Below are positions 45,301 to 53,715 of a DNA stretch of 64,000 nucleotides, piece after piece. This DNA is from CAUZWH01 sp965247665 (lineage in GTDB: Bacteria; Pseudomonadota; Alphaproteobacteria; SHVV01): the NCBI GenBank assembly GCA_965247665.1, contig CBDFHH010000005.1:930001-994000 (forward strand). The letters are read 5' to 3'. Each line of letters begins with the position of its first letter. Positions within the stretch are counted from its first letter, which is position 1. A program made the translations under genes and the position numbers. A model generated the notes under the pieces. It saw only the letters and a list, made by a program, of their open reading frames with translations. It ran no database searches and was not told where the DNA came from.

Positions 45301-46650
45301 CTAGCGGGGCATCAGCCCGGCCAGGCCGCCGCGTTGCAATGCCTTTTGATCCATCTTGCCCATCTTTTTCATCACTTGGGCCATTTGCTTGTACTGCTTG
45401 AGCAAGCGGTTGATCTCGGGAACGGTAGTGCCGGAACCGGCGGCTACACGGCGCTTACGCGAGCCGTTGAGCAGCTTGACGCTACGGCGCTCGCCCGGAG
45501 TCATCGACAGGATGATCGCCTCCTGTCGCGCGAGCATTTTGTCGTCGATGCGGGATTCCGCGAGCTGTTTTTTGACGTTGGCGACGCCGGGTATCAGCCC
45601 GAGCAGCCCTTCCATGCCGCCCATGCGGCGCATCTGGCGGATTTGCTGGACGAGATCGTCGAGGTCGAACGCACCCTTGCGGATCTTCGCCTCGAGTTTC
45701 TCGGCCTGCTCCTGATCGATCGTCTCGGCGGCCTTCTCGACCAGCGAGACCACATCGCCCATGCCGAGGATTCGCGAGGCAATGCGCTCGGGATGGAACG
45801 CTTCCAGCGCATCGAGCTTCTCGCCGGTACCGATCAGCTTTATCGGACAGCCGGTCGCTGCGCGCATGCTAAGCGCGGCGCCGCCCCGGGCATCACCGTC
45901 GACGCGGGTAAGTACGATGCCGGACACGTCGAGCCGCGACTTGAACCGCTCGGCGACCTTGACCGCGTCTTGTCCGGTCAGGGCGTCGGCGACCAGCAGG
46001 ATCTCGATCGGATCGACCGCATCGCGAACGGTGGCAGCTTCCGCCATCAGCGCCTCGTCGACATGCAGGCGTCCGGCGGTGTCGAGCAAGACGACGTCGA
46101 CGCCCTGCAGCTTGGCTGCCTGCATCGCCCGTTTGGCGATGTCGACCGGCATCTGTCCTGCGATGATCGGCAGGGTCGCGACGCCGGCCTGCTCGCCGAG
46201 CACGCGTAACTGTTCCTGAGCCGCCGGCCGCTGCACATCGAGCGACGCCATCAGCACTTTTTTCTTGTCGCGGTCTTCGAGACGGTAGCCGATCTTGGCC
46301 GTGCTGGTGGTCTTGCCCGAGCCCTGTAGGCCGACCATGAGGATCGCAACCGGCGGCGCACCGGCCAGGCTGATGTCGACCGATTCCGACCCCAGCACCG
46401 CGACTAAATGGTCGTTGACGTGTTTGATCACCATCTGCGCCGGGGTGACGCTCCTCAACACGTCGGCGCCGACGGCTTGGATGCGGATCTGGTCGATGAA
46501 CTTCTTGACAACCGGCAGCGCGACGTCGGCTTCGAGCAGGGCGACCCGCACCTCACGCAGCGCCACGTTGAGGTCGGCCTCGCTAAGCGCGCCGTGGCGC
46601 TTCAAACGGTCGAAAGCCTGTCCGAGGCGATTGCTGAGTGTGTCGAACAT
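45301..46650 (-). CDS. ffh: Signal recognition particle protein Ffh
   Basis: The product has 449 aa. The NG GTPase domain has GLQGSGKTTSTAKIG (G1), DTAGRLHVDE (G3) and GTGEKLDALEAFHPER (G5). The C-terminal Met-rich M domain (MRRMGGMEGLLGLIP, MARQEAIILSMTPGER, QVMKKMGKM) binds signal peptides and 4.5S RNA. Its receptor FtsY is encoded divergently at 49043. A terminator-like hairpin lies 58 nt upstream of the start on this strand. Confidence 0.97.
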   Translation of the reverse strand: MFDTLSNRLGQAFDRLKRHGALSEADLNVALREVRVALLEADVALPVVKKFIDQIRIQAVGADVLRSVTPAQMVIKHVNDHLVAVLGSESVDISLAGAPPVAILMVGLQGSGKTTSTAKIGYRLEDRDKKKVLMASLDVQRPAAQEQLRVLGEQAGVATLPIIAGQMPVDIAKRAMQAAKLQGVDVVLLDTAGRLHVDEALMAEAATVRDAVDPIEILLVADALTGQDAVKVAERFKSRLDVSGIVLTRVDGDARGGAALSMRAATGCPIKLIGTGEKLDALEAFHPERIASRILGMGDVVSLVEKAAETIDQEQAEKLEAKIRKGAFDLDDLVQQIRQMRRMGGMEGLLGLIPGVANVKKQLAESRIDDKMLARQEAIILSMTPGERRSVKLLNGSRKRRVAAGSGTTVPEINRLLKQYKQMAQVMKKMGKMDQKALQRGGLAGLMPR

Positions 46651-46707
46651 TGCTTATTCCGATGCCCGGGGTTTAACAGCCATGCGTCGAATCCGGCCAC
46701 GCAAACG

Positions 46708-46744
46708 AAAAACGCGCCAGTGCGCGAAACCTCGCGGACTGGCG
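46708..46744 (-). terminator. Terminator-like hairpin in the ffh leader
   Basis: On the ffh strand CGCCAGT-CCGCG-AGGTTT-CGCGC-ACTGGCG folds into an 11-bp stem with one G/G mismatch and a 6-nt loop, followed by CGTTTTTCGTTT. It lies 58 nt upstream of the ffh ATG. It could end a leader (attenuator) or a small RNA encoded within the 142 bp between it and dapF. I could not match the upstream sequence to 4.5S RNA or to a riboswitch. Confidence 0.6.
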
Positions 46745-46886
46745 TACCCTCCTCGGCAGCGCCGCTACCAAACCTCGATCTCCTGAGTGGCGCGGACACT
46801 AAGGGCGGAATCCAGCCCCGTCAAGCACCGCCAAACGTTGGCCAAACCGGTGGACGAAGCGGGGATCGGCGCCATATAACCCGGCT

Positions 46887-47741
46887 ATGACCAGCACGCC
46901 GTTCCTCAAGATGCACGGCCTCGGCAACGACTTTGTCGTGGTCGACGCGCGCGCTGATCCGGTAGCGCTCAGCGACGCCCAGATCCGGGCAATCGCCCAC
47001 CGCCGCACCGGTATCGGCTGCGATCAGCTGATCGTGCTGGAACCTGCGGAGAGCGCCGATACGTATATGCGCACCTACAACGCCGATGGCGGTGAAGTCG
47101 AGATCTGCGGTAACGCGACGCGCTGTGTCGCCTCGTTGCTGGCGGCCGAAAAGGGCGCTGCCGAACTCGTAATCGACACCCGCGCCGGGGCGCTGCGCGC
47201 CTGGGACGCGGGCGATGGGATGGTTACGGTCGATGTCGGCGCCGCCCACTTCGGGTGGCGGGAAATCCCGCTGGCGCGGGAGATGGACACGCTCCACCTC
47301 GATTTCGACGTGCAGTCGCCATGCGGAACGACTTTGCGCGGTCCGTCGGCGGTCAATGTCGGCAATCCGCACGCCGTGTTCTTTGTCGACCCGGCCGAGG
47401 TGGAGGCGATCGATCTCGCCGAGGTGGGGCCGGTGATCGAGCACGACACGCTGTTCCCCGAGCGGGTCAATGTCAGTATCGCCGCGCTGACCGGCGAAGA
47501 TTCGATACGCCTGCGGGTGTGGGAACGCGGCACCGGAATCACCGCGGCTTGCGGCACCGCCGCTTGTGCTGCAATCGTGGCAAGTCATCGCCGCGGCTTG
47601 ACCGGCCGTGCCGTTGCCGTCGACCTCAATGGCGGGCGGCTTTCGATCGAGTGGCGGGAGGACGACCACATCATCATGACCGGGCCGGTGGCGACCAGCT
47701 TTCGCGGTGATGTCGATCCCGAGCTGCTGGCCGTGGCCTAG
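46887..47741 (+). CDS. dapF: Diaminopimelate epimerase
   Basis: The product has 284 aa. The two catalytic Cys lie in EICGNATRCVAS (first) and TAACGTAACAA-type GIT-AACGTAAC (second). MHGLGNDFVVVDAR is the N-terminal signature and NADGGEVEICGN the substrate loop. Converts LL- to meso-diaminopimelate for lysine and peptidoglycan. First of three plus-strand genes, 236 bp from the divergent ffh start. Confidence 0.97.
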   Translation: MTSTPFLKMHGLGNDFVVVDARADPVALSDAQIRAIAHRRTGIGCDQLIVLEPAESADTYMRTYNADGGEVEICGNATRCVASLLAAEKGAAELVIDTRAGALRAWDAGDGMVTVDVGAAHFGWREIPLAREMDTLHLDFDVQSPCGTTLRGPSAVNVGNPHAVFFVDPAEVEAIDLAEVGPVIEHDTLFPERVNVSIAALTGEDSIRLRVWERGTGITAACGTAACAAIVASHRRGLTGRAVAVDLNGGRLSIEWREDDHIIMTGPVATSFRGDVDPELLAVA

Positions 47742-47745
47742 CGGG

Positions 47746-49032
47746 ATGGCGAACCCGCAATCGACACCGCGCGGCGACGAGGTCGAGATCGTGACCTTCG
47801 GCTGCCGCCTCAACGCGTTCGAGTCCGAGGTGATCAGGGGATCGGCGGCAGCGGCCGGACTCGCCGACGCGGTGGTTGTCAACACATGCGCGGTAACCGC
47901 GGAAGCCGAACGCCAGGCGCGTCAGGCGATCCGTCGCGCGCGGCGGCGGCGGCCCGGGGCCCAGATCATCGTTACCGGCTGCGCAGCGCAGCTTGCGCCG
48001 CAGTCGTTTGCCGCCATGCCGGAAGTTGATCGGGTGCTGGGCAATCGCGAGAAGCTCGATCCCGAAAGCATGGCTCCAGGCGCACCGGCGCTGCGCGTTA
48101 ACGACATCATGGCCGCGCGCGAGGGTGCGGCGCACTTGATCTCCGGCTTCGAAGAGCGGGTCCGCGCCTTCGTCGAAATCCAGAACGGCTGTGATCACCG
48201 CTGCACTTTCTGCATTATTCCTTTTGCCCGCGGCCACAACCGCAGCGTCGCCGCGGGCGCCATCGTCGACCAGATCCGCGCGCTGGTCGCCGCCGGCTAC
48301 CGCGAGATCGTGCTAACCGGGGTCGACATCGCGAGTTACGGCGCCGAACTGCCCGGACGTTCGACGCTTGGGCGCCTGGTTCGGCAAATCCTCCGCCAAG
48401 CTCCGGAGTTGCCGCGGCTTAGACTGTCGACCCTCGATCCGGCGGCCGTCGATGACGAGCTGCTCGACATGTTCGCCAGCGAGCCGCGCCTCATGCCGCA
48501 CGCCCATCTCAGCCTGCAGGCCGGCAGCGATCTAATCCTCAAACGTATGAAGCGCCGCCACAGCCGCGATCAGGCGCGGGTGCTCTGCCGGCAACTCCGC
48601 GCGCTCCGCCCCGACATGGTATTCGGCGCCGATCTCATCGCCGGATTCCCGACCGAGGACGAGACCGAGTTCGCGGCCACGCTGGCCCATATCGAAGAGT
48701 GCGGAATAACTTTCCTTCACGTCTTTCCCTATTCCGAGCGGGAGGGAACTCCCGCGGCCCGCATGCCGAAGGTGCCGGTTGGGGTGCGCAGGCGACGCGC
48801 AGCGCGGCTGCGCAAGCTGGGGGAGGCGCAGCTCGCGAGCTATCTTGCCTCGCAGGTGGGAACCGCGACGTCGATCGTGGTCGAGCGCCCCGGGATCGGC
48901 CGCACGCCTCACTACGCGACGTTGTCGTTCGGCACCATCGACCGGGGCGTGTCGCCGAGAGACGGCGAGATCGTGAGCGCGCACATCACCGGCGCCACCG
49001 ACACGATGTTGGTCGGCGCGCTCGCGGGTTAG
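47746..49032 (+). CDS. mtaB: tRNA t6A37 methylthiotransferase (MtaB-like)
   Basis: The ATG at 47746 gives 428 aa. The N-terminal UPF0004 domain supplies cluster Cys in TFGCRLNAFE, NTCAVTAEAE and VTGCAAQ. The radical-SAM motif is C-x3-C-x2-C in NGCDHRCTFCIIP. The C-terminal TRAM-like region follows YSEREGTPAARMP. It adds a methylthio group to t6A37 in tRNAs. It lies 4 bp after dapF, the usual alphaproteobacterial arrangement. Confidence 0.94.
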   Translation: MANPQSTPRGDEVEIVTFGCRLNAFESEVIRGSAAAAGLADAVVVNTCAVTAEAERQARQAIRRARRRRPGAQIIVTGCAAQLAPQSFAAMPEVDRVLGNREKLDPESMAPGAPALRVNDIMAAREGAAHLISGFEERVRAFVEIQNGCDHRCTFCIIPFARGHNRSVAAGAIVDQIRALVAAGYREIVLTGVDIASYGAELPGRSTLGRLVRQILRQAPELPRLRLSTLDPAAVDDELLDMFASEPRLMPHAHLSLQAGSDLILKRMKRRHSRDQARVLCRQLRALRPDMVFGADLIAGFPTEDETEFAATLAHIEECGITFLHVFPYSEREGTPAARMPKVPVGVRRRRAARLRKLGEAQLASYLASQVGTATSIVVERPGIGRTPHYATLSFGTIDRGVSPRDGEIVSAHITGATDTMLVGALAG

Positions 49033-49042
49033 GCGTGGGGCG

Positions 49043-50005
49043 ATGTCCGATGCGGGAGGCGCAACCGCGGATCGGGAGAAAACGGGCGGCTGGTTCGCCC
49101 GCCTCAAGTCGGGTCTGTCGCGATCGACCGCGAGCCTGGGTGAGGGAATCACCTCGATCCTCAGCCGCGGGAAGCTCGACCAGGAGACGCTCGATGCGCT
49201 CGAGGATCACCTGATCGCCGCCGACCTTGGGATCGCGACCGCGGCGGCGGTGACCGGGAAACTCGCTGCCGAGCGTTTCGACAAGTCGATCAGCGATGCC
49301 GAGGTCCGCAGCGCGCTGGCCGAACATATCGTCGCAATCCTGGAACCGGTGGCCCGTCCGCTGGCTATCGATCCTGCGCACAAGCCGCACGTCATCCTGG
49401 TGGCCGGGGTCAACGGCACCGGCAAGACGACGACCATCGGCAAGCTGGCGAATCAACTCCACGCGCAAGGCCACTCGATCGTTCTCGCGGCAGCGGACAC
49501 CTTCCGCGCTGCGGCGATCGACCAGCTCAAGATCTGGGGCGAACGCGCCGGCGTCGCCGTCGTCGCCGGCGAAGTGGGCGGCGATGCTGCAGGCCTGGCG
49601 TTTGCGGCGCTGGAGAAGGCGCAGGCCGAGGGCGCCGATCTGCTCATGGTCGACACCGCCGGCCGATTGCAGAACAAGGCCGACTTGATGGACGAGCTGG
49701 TGAAGGTCGTTCGCGTCCTCCGCAAGCTCGATCCGTCGGCGCCGCACGATTCACTGCTGGTCCTCGATGCCACCACCGGTCAGAACGCGATCAGCCAGGT
49801 CGCGACCTTCAAGGACCAATGCGGCATCTCCGGCCTGATCATGACCAAACTCGACGGCACCGCGCGGGGCGGCGTACTGGTCGCCATTGCCGAGCGGTTC
49901 GGGCTGCCGATCCACGCTATCGGGATCGGGGAAAAGATCGCCGACCTGCGTCGGTTCGACGCACGAGCCTTCGCGGAAGCGCTGACCGGGGTCGAAGGCG
50001 GCTGA
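49043..50005 (+). CDS. ftsY: Signal recognition particle receptor FtsY
   Basis: The product has 320 aa, a short FtsY with only a brief N-terminal region in place of the long acidic A domain of E. coli. The NG GTPase domain has GVNGTGKTTTIGKLA, ADTFRAAAIDQL, DTAGRLQNK, TKLDGTARGG and GIGEKIADLRRFD. It docks Ffh-ribosome complexes at the inner membrane. 10 bp after mtaB. Confidence 0.97.
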   Translation: MSDAGGATADREKTGGWFARLKSGLSRSTASLGEGITSILSRGKLDQETLDALEDHLIAADLGIATAAAVTGKLAAERFDKSISDAEVRSALAEHIVAILEPVARPLAIDPAHKPHVILVAGVNGTGKTTTIGKLANQLHAQGHSIVLAAADTFRAAAIDQLKIWGERAGVAVVAGEVGGDAAGLAFAALEKAQAEGADLLMVDTAGRLQNKADLMDELVKVVRVLRKLDPSAPHDSLLVLDATTGQNAISQVATFKDQCGISGLIMTKLDGTARGGVLVAIAERFGLPIHAIGIGEKIADLRRFDARAFAEALTGVEGG

Positions 50006-50201
50006 TTTGCTTTAGCTGGAGCGCCGCTTTCATCAAGCCGACGTCAGGGCCCTGGACACCCAAATCCGCAAGCAGAACCGTCACGCCGCGCACTCCCTCG
50101 TTCTGGCGACGGCGGCCATTCTCATGCCTTGTTGAAGCGCAAGCCAGGGCCGACAGAGGAGCAGGACCATCGCACGGGCAACACCCATCGTCGGACGCAT
50201 C

Positions 50202-50636
50202 GTGTCCGGTGGCCAGAGCGGGGTCGACCGTGCCGCGCTGGATGTCGCCCTGGCGCGGGGCTACCCCGCCGGAGGATGGTGCCCGCGCGGACGCCGCGCA
50301 GAAGATGGGCGCATTGACGATCACTACCCCTTGGTCGAGACGGGATCGGGTCGCTATATCGAGCGTACCCGCCGCAACGTCCGCGATTCCGACGGAACTT
50401 TGATCCTGCTGCGCGGCGCGTTGGAAGGCGGTACGCGAATGACGGTCGACCATGCCAGGAAGCTCGGGAGACCGCTCTTCATCGTCGACTTCGATAAAAA
50501 ACAGCGAATCAGCGAGGTGCGCAGCTGGCTTCGTGCCCATGGCATCGCCACGCTGAACGTCGCCGGACCGCGGGCGAGCAAGCAAACCGCAATCTATGAC
50601 GACGCGCTGCGTTTCCTGCACCGATTGCTCGGTTAG
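50202..50636 (+). CDS. Putative molybdenum-carrier (YpsA/LOG-like Rossmann) protein
   Basis: The product has 144 aa from the GTG at 50202. SGGQSGVDRAALDVAL at the start is the nucleotide-binding loop of the putative molybdenum carrier family, and ERTRRNVRDSDGTLIL plus LEGGTRMTVDHA complete it. The in-frame upstream sequence continues without a stop, and GAGGAG at 50156 precedes an ATC codon at 50169 by normal spacing, so the real start may lie there (non-standard or a base error). Binding of a metal or a nucleotide is not proven for the family. Confidence 0.8.
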   Translation: MSGGQSGVDRAALDVALARGYPAGGWCPRGRRAEDGRIDDHYPLVETGSGRYIERTRRNVRDSDGTLILLRGALEGGTRMTVDHARKLGRPLFIVDFDKKQRISEVRSWLRAHGIATLNVAGPRASKQTAIYDDALRFLHRLLG

Positions 50637-50641
50637 CTACA

Positions 50642-51838
50642 CTAGCCCGGCCAGCCGAGACGCTCGGCCAGCGGCTGCCACGCATAGCTCATCACTTCCT
50701 CGACCCCGCTCAGCTGCACATTCAGGTTGCCGCGCGACCACCACCACTTGCCGGCGATCTCCTCCCCCGAATTGGTCGACGCCGTCACCTCACCTCCGGC
50801 CTCGAAACGCAACCCCACATCGTTGCGGTCGAGGAACGGCAGCCCGATCGCACGATCCTCGGCGATGATCCAATCCATCAGCCGGTGGGCCGCGTAACGC
50901 TTTCCGGTCGGTAGTGCCAGAAAGGCCTCGCCGATCCGATACCGCCAGGGCTCCTTCTGTTTTTCGAACGACCACACCAAGTGCTTGCTGTCGTCCGAAA
51001 TCGAGCCATAGGCGATATCGCTGATCTCGTCGGGATCGAACATCCCGAGACGCCACAGCTCATCGTCGCGGCCGCCGATCGCCACGGCATAGCGGTTCCC
51101 AGACGGAGTCTCGACGATGTGGCCGTTTTGTTCGGCAAAGAAGCGGTCAAGGTCGGTGATCGTGACCGTCGGCTTGTTCCGTGCCGCGCCGATCCCGACC
51201 GCACCCAGCCGGCGCAGCTCCGAGCCGGGATAGTGGCGGATCGCCGCCTCCGGATCCTGCTTACGCAACTTGTCCAAATTGCGCGACGTCTGGAGCTCAT
51301 TGATCGCCATGTCGGCCGGCAACGGCAGGTCCCGACAAACATGCTTAAGCGCCCGCGGCCAGCTTTCCTGGACCCAGCCATCCCTCACCACAAGCCACGC
51401 CCTCGGCTTTTTAAACCACGACTCATCATGCAACCGGCCAGTCTCCGGGTCATAGAAGACCGGCCCATGATTACGACCCATCTTCGGATCCGGTTGCTCG
51501 TCCACATCGCGAATATTTATCAAGCCGCCTAAATTCCGGTGGTGCACTATCCGCCAAGCCGATTCGGCCATCCGGTAGCGGCCTTCAATATAGTTGCAGC
51601 TGTAAACCCGGCCGTTGGGATTGAAATACAAACCCCACACCTTGTTGTGGTACTCGCGCTGCAAGCGCCAATTCATAATCCAAACCCGGCCCTTTACCAG
51701 TTCGGTGAAGAATGTCGAGCTGTGCGAGCTAAGGTTGTACCGGAACTCGTACGCCGCCGCCGGAGGCGCTGCCGCAGCCAAGAGCACCATCGCCCCGCCG
51801 CAGCACATCGCGAGCAAACGAAAACACATCCTCATCAT
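50642..51838 (-). CDS. Secreted protein of unknown function
   Basis: The tandem ATGs at 51838 and 51835 follow AAGGAG and give about 398 aa. The N-terminus is a Sec signal peptide ending in APPAAAYEF. The mature N-terminal part (GLYFNPNGRVYSCNYIEG) and the C-terminal part (GLRFEAGGEVTASTNSGEE, then WWWSRGNL) share a beta-strand pattern G-L-x-F-x-x-x-G-x-V, hinting at an internal repeat of a lipocalin-like or DUF995-like unit. I do not recognise the family. It is the convergent partner of the molybdenum-carrier gene. Confidence 0.7.
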   Translation of the reverse strand: MMRMCFRLLAMCCGGAMVLLAAAAPPAAAYEFRYNLSSHSSTFFTELVKGRVWIMNWRLQREYHNKVWGLYFNPNGRVYSCNYIEGRYRMAESAWRIVHHRNLGGLINIRDVDEQPDPKMGRNHGPVFYDPETGRLHDESWFKKPRAWLVVRDGWVQESWPRALKHVCRDLPLPADMAINELQTSRNLDKLRKQDPEAAIRHYPGSELRRLGAVGIGAARNKPTVTITDLDRFFAEQNGHIVETPSGNRYAVAIGGRDDELWRLGMFDPDEISDIAYGSISDDSKHLVWSFEKQKEPWRYRIGEAFLALPTGKRYAAHRLMDWIIAEDRAIGLPFLDRNDVGLRFEAGGEVTASTNSGEEIAGKWWWSRGNLNVQLSGVEEVMSYAWQPLAERLGWPG

Positions 51839-51995
51839 CGATCTCCTTCGATTCACGTCGCCGGCGGACAGAGACACCATGTCCACGCCCCCCCGGCGCA
51901 CTGACATGCAGGCAGTTACCACGCGCTTTCAACAATGCTCCCCACAAGCCGCCATCGGTGACCGCACCCCGTTCTGACGCCACGGCCAATTCCGC

Positions 51996-52835
51996 TCACC
52001 ACTCACCGGTCCCGGCACCCCCACCGGGGTCACCGTCGATGCCGCCGCCGCCATCGCCGTCACCATCGCCGCCATCGCCGCCACCATCGCCGCCATCGCC
52101 ATTGTCATTGCCACCGCCGTTGCCACCGCTGTTACCACCGCCATTATTGCAGTCGCCACTATGACTATGGCCTCCATTGCTCCCTGGTGGGTTACAACCG
52201 CATTCGCTGTTACCGTCACCCCCACCACTGCCGCCGCCGTTCGGACTACAGCTATTGGACACCAGCACCCAGCCGCCGACGGTCTCGGTTACCGTCGGCT
52301 GCGTATCCCAGGGGAACAGCGCCGAGCGCGTGCTCACGATGCGCCGGTAATCGCGCGTTCCGCTATAGCCGGAACCGCACGACTCGGTGTTGGTTTGCGC
52401 AACCTCGTTTAAGCTCACCGTCGCCGTAGGCAGAGGCGGATTGGGGTCGTTCCAGCACGAGGTCGACACCATCTGCGGGGCGCCGTAGCTCACAACCTCC
52501 GCGCCATTCTCATCGATCCCCGTCACCGAACGGTCACGACGCCAGATCTGCGTGCCCGACATCGTCTTGTTGTGGGGCGCGCCCTGGTACCAGCTGTACG
52601 CCACGGTGTAATTCTCCCACGTCGTATAGTTTGTCCGGCAGTCGTCGATCAGCACCATCCACGGCCCGGTGTTCGGCGTCCCCACAGGATCGTTTCGCCC
52701 GTTCACCTGCTGCGTCACCTCACGCACCATCGTCTGCCCGCGGCCGTGCTCGCCGGCGCCGCACGCCACCACCTCCTGTTCACGGCTTACTTGATCGCGC
52801 ACATCCAACAACGGATCGCGCACCGAACCAGCCAA
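51996..52835 (-). CDS. Cys-module surface/secreted protein with Gly/Asp-rich tail; start uncertain
   Basis: About 280 codons. Two similar modules of 45-50 residues are visible: CGAGEHGRGQTMVREVT... to WMVLIDDC, and CGSGYSGTRDYRRIVST... to WVLVSNSC, the C-G-x-G...R...W...C pattern of repeat adhesins. Between them lies a region rich in Thr and Trp. The C-terminal 80 residues are almost pure Gly, Asp and Asn. No signal peptide or good start is visible: coding-like sequence fades around 52840, close to the Nudix stop, so the gene may be 5'-truncated. Confidence 0.5.
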   Translation of the reverse strand: MAGSVRDPLLDVRDQVSREQEVVACGAGEHGRGQTMVREVTQQVNGRNDPVGTPNTGPWMVLIDDCRTNYTTWENYTVAYSWYQGAPHNKTMSGTQIWRRDRSVTGIDENGAEVVSYGAPQMVSTSCWNDPNPPLPTATVSLNEVAQTNTESCGSGYSGTRDYRRIVSTRSALFPWDTQPTVTETVGGWVLVSNSCSPNGGGSGGGDGNSECGCNPPGSNGGHSHSGDCNNGGGNSGGNGGGNDNGDGGDGGGDGGDGDGDGGGGIDGDPGGGAGTGEW

Positions 52836-52918
52836 CGCGACTCGTCGGGAGAGGGGATCCACGGCGGGATCGTTCCTATGCGCTGGGACGGTTTTCCTCG
52901 GCGCAGGTGTATGTTCGA

Positions 52919-53503
52919 TTAGCCGGTTTCTTCCTTGTGCCAGTCGCGATCGTCCCCGGGCATGCGATCGCCGGTCGCGCCTTCGGGATTGGCGCGCGGC
53001 GCGAACACCGCTTCGCGCCGCACTTCGTGGAACGCGTTCAACGCCCAATGCACGCTGGGAAAGGCGAGTTCGCTCCAGGGGATGTCCGGCCAGGCGAACA
53101 GGCTGGTCTCCTTGCTCTCGGCGCCGGGCCGTACTTCCGGGGTCGTCAGATCGGCGCGGTAGATGATCTGCACCTGGCTGATGCGCGGCACCGAGAAGAC
53201 CGCAAGCAGCGCGTTGATCTCGAGCTCGGCGTTCGCCTCTTCGCGCGCCTCGCGCATCACCCCGTCGATGGGCGTTTCATGCTCCTCGAGATAGCCGGCC
53301 GGGATGGTCCAGTACCCGACGCGCGGCTCGATCGCGCGCCGGCACAACAACACTTGCTGCTCCCACGCGCATACGGCGCCGACCACGATCTTGGGATTGA
53401 CGTAATTGATGAAGCCGCAGTCGTCGCACACCAAGCGGGGGCGGTTGTCGCCCTCGGGAATGCGTTCATTGACCGGCCCGGCCGGTTTCGCTGCCCGCGC
53501 CAT
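52919..53503 (-). CDS. Nudix hydrolase
   Basis: The ATG at 53503 gives 194 aa. The Nudix box is GYLEEHETPIDGVMREAREE, with the REAREE catalytic core preceded by IPAGY. A short CxxC (VCDDCGF) and YVNP at the N-terminus suggest half of a zinc ribbon, as in NudC-like ADP-ribose/NADH pyrophosphatases, although only one Cys pair is present. It hydrolyses a nucleoside diphosphate derivative; which one is unclear. Confidence 0.9.
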   Translation of the reverse strand: MARAAKPAGPVNERIPEGDNRPRLVCDDCGFINYVNPKIVVGAVCAWEQQVLLCRRAIEPRVGYWTIPAGYLEEHETPIDGVMREAREEANAELEINALLAVFSVPRISQVQIIYRADLTTPEVRPGAESKETSLFAWPDIPWSELAFPSVHWALNAFHEVRREAVFAPRANPEGATGDRMPGDDRDWHKEETG

Positions 53504-53715
53504 GGCGAAACTCTGGCATGGCCGCAACACCCGGTCTAGCCAGCGCGGTGCGATCGATCGTCACCGTATTCCTGCGCCCGACTCGAACCGGCGCCGGCGG
53601 GGCTGACGCGATGACGACGATGTCGACGGATTTTTCGCAGATGGGTTGGCCGCGACCGGAAAACGAACAGATTCCAGGGATTCCAGCTGCGGTGGAGGTG
53701 CCACCGACCAACCGA

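Noticed and set aside
46745..46886. 4.5S RNA gene next to ffh
   Set aside because: The conserved GGAAGGA-type core of SRP RNA is not present on either strand here.
51958..52164. Proline-rich ORF on the plus strand
   Set aside because: It is the reverse complement of the Gly/Asp-rich tail of the minus-strand protein.
52919..53048. Extension of the Cys-module protein to 53048
   Set aside because: That part is out-of-frame shadow of the Nudix gene with Arg/Ser-rich, non-coding-like composition.
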